Shown in pieces: positions 58,701-64,000 of a DNA stretch of 64,000 nt (the stretch's first letter is position 1; each line of letters opens with the position of its first letter). This DNA is from Multifurca ochricompacta (lineage: Eukaryota > Basidiomycota > Agaricomycetes > Russulales > Russulaceae): assembly GCA_022496185.1 (NCBI GenBank), contig WTXG01000025.1:1-64000 (forward strand), read 5' to 3'. The translations under genes were made by a program, and so were the position numbers. The notes below the pieces were generated by a model. The model made no database searches. It worked only from the letters and a program-made list of their open reading frames with translations, and was not told the DNA's origin.

Positions 58701-61700
58701 CATTGCATATGGCTCCGGGGCTGATGATACTGCGGAGACTGGTGCGGGCTCCAGAAGCGCAACAACCTCCTCAGGGGCAGGAATAGTCACAATACAGGAG
58801 TGGGCAATATGGAAGGAGCGGCTACAACCTGCGGGACCAGGCCTTCACCATACCAGTGAAATATGGCGCAGTGACGGAAGGTTCAGTTGTGGGCCGTGTG
58901 ATCCCTGCCTCCGCCCCAGGTTCTTGCGCTGGTAGTCCAGCCTCTGTCGTGACGGGCTCATCGAGCGCAGGCGGGAGCATAGCACCGTTTGCGTCGAGAG
59001 GAACGTGAGCAGTAGTCTTGGGCTCGGCCTTGCATCCCCCGTCGTGGTGATGGCCATTGTGTGCGAGGCCGTTCTGTGGCGGGTCAGTGGCATTACTCTG
59101 GCCTTTCAAGGCTTTGTCGCCTTCAAGTGTCGGGACTCCAGCAGGCTCAAGTAGTACAGTCTCCCGAGCTACGGCGGGAAGACTGTCTTTCGTCATGCTG
59201 GGATAATCTCCTCTTGATTGGCCGCTGCTATCACAGCTGCTACGTCATTGGTGGCGACTGCTACGGCGTCAATGGCCGTAGGAGCGGGCGCAATATCCTG
59301 GCCCGTCCTGTCCTTCACCCCGTCTTTCACCTCAGTTTCCGACCCCTCCGCTGCTGCGGCCACCGCTCCGCGGCCTGTTTCGTTCATACCTTCGCCGAAT
59401 TCGCCCACTTGAGGTAGACGAGAGAACAGCTCCTTTGGGCTCTTTGGATCACCGCTGCCCCCGTAAAGAACCCGAAGCGCTTCTTCGACGCGAGAGAGAA
59501 CGCGGCGCTGAGTCTCGACGACTCCACTCGGGATGACGGGCGGGGAGACGAGGCACGAAGACGAGGTTGTGCAGTGGGGCCCTCGACCTCTTCCTTGGAA
59601 GGAGGCGCAGATGCGGGGCGCACGAAACGCTGCTCAATAACGAGCCACGTAAGGGCCGGGGTTGTAGAAGCGACAGCGAAGGGGAGCGGCTTAAGCTGGC
59701 AGAGCACAAAGCGAGGCCAAGGTTTCGAGATTGGGTCAAGTAGTGCGTCAGCCCAAAAGTCGATAAAAGCCTCGTCTACTTTGACCTTGGCTATCAGCGT
59801 CGTCTTCGAAGTAAGTGGCGCTGACACAGCAGGCAGGGGCAGCACTGGAGTTTGGGCAGACGGCGAGTCGACGGAGGACCGCCGGGAGTGTGCGCGACGA
59901 GAGGACTTGCGTGATAAGGACATGGAAGGAGGGGTAGTCACCTCAACGTCGTTGTCCCATAGAGTTGCGACAAGATCGCGCGTACCAGGCGTTGTTCCAA
60001 ACCCCTGACTCGAAAACTGTAACCAATCAGTCGGGGTCTCGGGCGAGGCGGTGGTTGGTGCGGTACTGGTGTTTGCGATGGGGCTAGGAACACGTGAGTA
60101 TGCACAAATGTTGATGCGCGACCTTGTTCCACTTGAAAAGGGCTACGCGGGGATTCAGGAAGAGAAAATGAGCGTGGTCTGCCAGGGGAAATGGGTGAAT
60201 GAAGCGCGAAAGTCGGCGTGGTTTTGTCCTTATTTGATGCATCTACAGGAATGAGAGAAAACAGGCGGATAGTCTCATCAGAAAAAACATTAGAAAAAAC
60301 CGGAATGGGTTCTGTGGGTGCGGTGTCACTGGTGCTTTCCAAAGTATCAGAGGCAAGTGAGGCCTTCTTGATTGTCTCCCACAAGTCGCTATCTTCGGAA
60401 GTCGCGGACTCGGTTGCAGACTGAGAGCGGAGTGCATCTGCAATGAGTCTTAGAGGATGTGATCTGGGTTTCAATACACCGGTGTACTCGGTGTCTAGCC
60501 GGACGAACAATGCGTCGTAGTCGCGGGTGGAGAACCGTGAACGCGGCCATAAGTTATCCTCAAGTACTTCAACGCCACGGGGGTAAGGATAGTGCTCAAC
60601 AAGCTCAGTAAGTCGACGTGGCATTCTGTGTGCATCGTCGCTTTGTACGGGCGCAGTCAGGGTTCAGTCATAAGGAAAAAAATAATCAACTAGGTACGAA
60701 CCGTATCCGAGCCAAGAAAAGGTGTTCAAGAATACGCCCTGCGCGGTCCCATCGATCATAGAACGCATTCCAGTCGTCACCCTCCGGAGAGTGCTCCACT
60801 GTAAGCAGCCACAAGCCAAAGAATTTGGAGAGTTTGCTGCCCGAGCTACCATTCGCCTCACAACGTGCTGAGAGAGACGAAATGATGTCAAGGATGGCAA
60901 GAAGAAGCTCTGAATGTATGGCAGGGAGCTGAGGGATAAGGGATTTAGAGAATGCATCGAGTGGGTACGAATTTGTGCGTTCGGCCTCAGCAAATGTGTT
61001 GTACCAGGTCCAATCGCCAGACCCCTTGCCAAAACTGGTTCCATCAAGCTTTAGGTGACGCAAGCCCCAGCGAAGGACAGCAGCAACGTCGTAAGGTGAA
61101 CAAGTATAATGAAGTTCGGATTCGAATGCAGCAGGAGAATCGGGAGAAGTGGGAAGAGTCGTGGTAGTGGGGCTTTTGGAAGCCAGTGATAGTAGATAGA
61201 GTGAGATGAGTCTGTGCTGCACCTCGGGGATGCAGAATGCCAGTGTGGATGCATCACACCAAGAGTTTCAAGACCTAGATAGGATGGGGGGTGAAGGGGA
61301 AGTTAGTTTGATATGCGAGAGAAGAGGACGCACCATGCTCGATGATGGCTTGAGAACACGCGCGCACAAGGAGAGGGTTTCATGAGGGGTGAGACGCCTC
61401 TCTCCGATAGCAGCCTCATTTAGAAGGGCGAATGCCTCGGGATCAGATTCAAAGACTACGTCTAAGGCTTGGCCGCGGTCTTTGGTGATCGGTAAATTAA
61501 GAGAGAGGTGAGGGACATCTGGAACAGCTTTTTCGACTGTTGGAGAGTCTGAAGAAGGACGCGACTTTGTGCGGAAGAGATGGAAAGGGGTATCTTTGTC
61601 CTTTGGCTTGTCAGTCCCTTTGATTTGGGCAGCGCTAAGATCTGTGAAGTGGGCGGCAGATGGCGAGACATTTGGCGAGACGGCCTCGAATTTACCCTCG

Positions 61701-61792
61701 AGTAGGGAAGAAGGCTGACCACGCTTGTCGGCAAATGAATCTGGCTCCTGTGTTTTCTTACGTCCTAGAAGCTTGGAGAGGAAGGAAGGCAT
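55758..61792 (-). CDS. MSB1: MSB1/Mug8-domain protein with very long Pro/Thr/Ala tail
   Basis: From ATG 61792 (MPSFLSKLLGRKK) the MSB1 domain runs to about 59400: QAIIEHGLETLGVMHPHW, VQHRLISLYLLSL, YDVAAVLRWGLRHLKL, GDWTWYNTFAEAERTNSYPL, SKLSKFFGLWLL, PRRLTELVEHYPYP, FIDFWADALLD and LTWLVIEQRF. In yeast Msb1 works with Cdc42/Rho1 polarity signalling. Then about 1200 residues of irregular Pro/Thr/Ala/Val/Glu repeats follow to the stop at 55758, most likely disordered. The frame must be restored by single bases near 61370, 61227, 60137, 59200, 58830, 58805 and in the C8 run at 58517-58524. Fusion of domain and tail in one gene is inferred from continuity; the tail could be separate. Confidence 0.75.
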
Positions 61793-62211
61793 AATTTGTG
61801 GGTGTGTGTGTATGTGTCGCTACTAATCACTAATATTAATGATCGGGTATAGAAAAATATGAACATGATGACGAACTCACCAAGAAAGTTTGATTAGAGG
61901 TAAAGTAAAGTAGAAGATAAAAGATAATGCTGTTGTCGAGTGGTCTCCCGATTCTGTTTATTTCGTCGCGTACAACTTGGTTTGCGAGTCGTGGCCGTTG
62001 TCGCTGTAAGGGAGTTGAATTGAGCGGAGCGCGAGGCACGCTCACCCCCCACACCCCCGTGGGACAAATAACAGATAATAATAATTTGATAAGGCTTATC
62101 TCCTTTTATCCTCCTTGCCTTTTTGTTGCCTTCCCTTTCCAAGTTCAAGGCTCACCACCATCATCCTCATCCTCATCCTCATCCTCATCCTCGTCCTCAT
62201 CCTATCTTCCT
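61793..62211. promoter_or_regulatory. Divergent promoter with CATCCT repeat
   Basis: 419 bp between the MSB1-domain and BAR-SH3 genes, containing a tandem CATCCT/CATCAT tract at 62157-62205 directly before the BAR-SH3 start codon. Confidence 0.5.
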
Positions 62212-64000
62212 ATGGCCGTAAAGCGAGTAAGTATCACTCACCTATAGCATAACTTTGGGCCACAAACTCACAAGCTTCGCATATAGCTTGGACGTTTGCG
62301 CCAGGTACGCTTACTACATTACCTGTCGTGCCTCCTCCGCATTGACACCATCCACACCTACGTCTATAGTGGGCAGATGAGGTCATCAATGCCAAAGACA
62401 AGGCCACACTTACAGGAGAAGCTAGAGAGCTTGAGCAGGAAATTGAAGTCCGTAAAGAGGGACTACAGCGGTGGGTCCGCTTGTATCCCTCTTTGCCGGC
62501 ACCAGTTATTCACTTGTATGCCTCAACCTCAAAGATTGCAGCTGGCTGCAGAACAGTATCATAAATCTATATCTAAGAAAAAGCTCTCGCTTGCTCTAGA
62601 TGACCCCGAGAAGTTCCTTCCCCGGGAGGCGTTCGGGATTTCTATGGCCCAACACGGTGAAGATTTTGCTGAAGACTCTCTCCTCGGTACATCACTCCAT
62701 CATCTGCCTCATTTATTCCGTACTAAATCCAAATGTGTAATAGGACAGGCCCTTGTTAGCTTTGGACGTGCGTTTTGTAATGTTGCAACAGCCCAAGAAG
62801 CACTTGGCCGAACCCTCGCTAGCTCTTTCATCATTGCACTTCAACGCTTCTTAGATCAGATTAAAGACTATGATGCTGAAAGAAAGAAGCTCGAGACTCG
62901 CAGGTGGGAACGAATGCGTTACCAATGGTCGCGGGTTCGCTAATTTTGTCACCCTAAGACTGAATAAAGATGCAGCTATGAAACACATTGAGCGCTTAGA
63001 GAACAATAAGAAGGTCAAGGAAAAGGATCGACGCGACGCAGAGGAAGAACTTGAGAAATCAGGGTTCCGGTAGTACGTGCATTTGCCAACTCACCATCCC
63101 GATGTGCTCATCTACCATGTACTTTCAAGCGACGAAGCCGAAGCTGATGTCCAGGCACGCATAGACGCCATCCAGAAAAATGAGATTGACCAGATCCGCG
63201 AGTTGGGTTCACTGTTAGACAGCGAACTCAATTACGCCGAGCAATATGCGCAGATCCTACGAGATGTCAAAGACAACTGGCCGGGAAAGTGTGTGCTACA
63301 ATTTCCCTACTCCGTCTAACACTGAGTGATGGTTCGCTAGACAACAAATTGCGAAGATGATGGAGCCAAGAAGGCCAATAGGACCAATGCACGATTTTGC
63401 CCGAGAGAGCGCTGAGTTGCCTAGGCCCAAGATGAGATCCCGTGCTAGTTCCAAAGCCCGCCCGCGATCACGCTCTCCGTCACCAGGCAGTGCCAGCAGC
63501 GAGGTGGATGACGAGCCATCACAACCGCGCTCCCGCAAAGGTTCTGTGCGCTCCCGTACGGGATCCGTGCGCAGCCGCAAGCGATCCGATTCTCAAACCA
63601 CCACAGGTAGCGCCGTGGAGGCAGTGCGGGAGAAGAAAGAAAAGGAGGAGAAGAAAAAGGGAGGGTGGTCGGTGTGGGGCCGCAACAGCGCAAAGAAAGA
63701 CCGGGAACAATTCGCATCTCTGCACGATGGCGCGGACGGGAGTGACAGCAGCGATCTCGAAGGAGCTTCCAGAACCTCTGCTCAGGTCCCAAAAAGTACC
63801 TCCGTGCTCTCCCTTGGGAAGTGGCCAAAATCTCAGCAGAACAATGCGTCTCCGCGCATACCCGCCCTAGGTACCAAGACGCGTGGTGGGGAGCCTGAGC
63901 GTCCGAGGATCGTGCGCGCAGTGAGCGACTACCTCGGGAGCACTGATGAGCTCTCGTTCCGCACCGGTGACGAAATTGTTGTCATTGGTGAGGTCATCGA
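62212..64000 (+). CDS. BAR domain and SH3 protein, 3' end outside window
   Basis: Exons 62212-62226, 62287-62304, 62370-62470, 62535-62686, 62744-62903, 62959-63072, 63130-63288 and 63341 onward; all phases close, giving about 459 residues to the edge. Residues 1-240 are a helical BAR-type module: QWADEVINAKDKATLTGEAR, PREAFGISMAQHGEDF, ALVSFGRAFCNVATAQEALG, DAAMKHIERLENNKK and LNYAEQYAQILRDV. A basic Ser/Arg-rich linker follows. An SH3 domain begins near residue 430 (VRAVSDYLGSTDELSFRTGD) and is cut by the window end. Such proteins bend or sense membranes and recruit partners at endocytic or polarity sites. The tiny first two exons are accepted because they give MAVKRLGRLRQWADE. Confidence 0.88.

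Noticed and set aside
1..64000. tRNA, rRNA or CRISPR features
   Set aside because: No cloverleaf with A and B boxes, no rRNA signature and no regularly spaced direct repeats were seen; the repeats present are transposon ends and microsatellites.

Overview
The window is nuclear DNA of a filamentous basidiomycete, most likely an agaricomycete. The genes carry many GT-AG introns of about 50-90 nt, intergenic spacers are short, the genes are typical of mushrooms (STE3-type pheromone receptors, RPN9, MRD1, prefoldin 3, an MSB1-domain protein), and the Ty3/gypsy elements carry chromodomains. Gene models were built by hand: exon borders were accepted when the frame closed and family motifs were restored.

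Positions 1 to about 18970 are a nested transposon graveyard with no host gene. Most insertions can be ordered by exact target-site duplications. Non-autonomous hAT-like elements (8-bp duplications, ends starting TAGTG or TAGGG, interiors rich in short repeated motifs) were hit by solo LTRs and by one complete Ty3/gypsy chromovirus (6159-15436). That chromovirus was itself hit by a fold-back hAT element (10265-11413) and a solo LTR (13436-14064). Taking out the younger insertions restores its reading frames. It encodes gag, pol and a third, zinc-knuckle-rich ORF before the 3' LTR. Its in-frame stops other than the gag end are all TGA, at sites where CGA (Arg) is expected, the signature of CpG deamination.

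Positions 19158-28212 hold an uncharacterised membrane/coiled-coil gene (minus strand) followed by three tandem STE3-like G-protein-coupled receptor genes (plus strand). No CaaX pheromone precursor was found beside them.

Positions 28784-64000 are compact housekeeping sequence: F-box protein (-), RPN9 (+), telobox Myb protein (+), SHPRH/Irc20-type SNF2-RING protein (-), MRD1 (+), prefoldin 3 (-), BTB protein (-), EXPERA-like membrane protein (+), glycogen phosphorylase (+), MSB1-domain protein with a huge Pro/Thr/Ala tail (-) and a BAR-SH3 protein running off the end (+).

Several otherwise intact genes contain apparent one-base losses, often beside homopolymers. All are in the same direction, so base-calling or assembly error is more likely than gene death; affected models are flagged.
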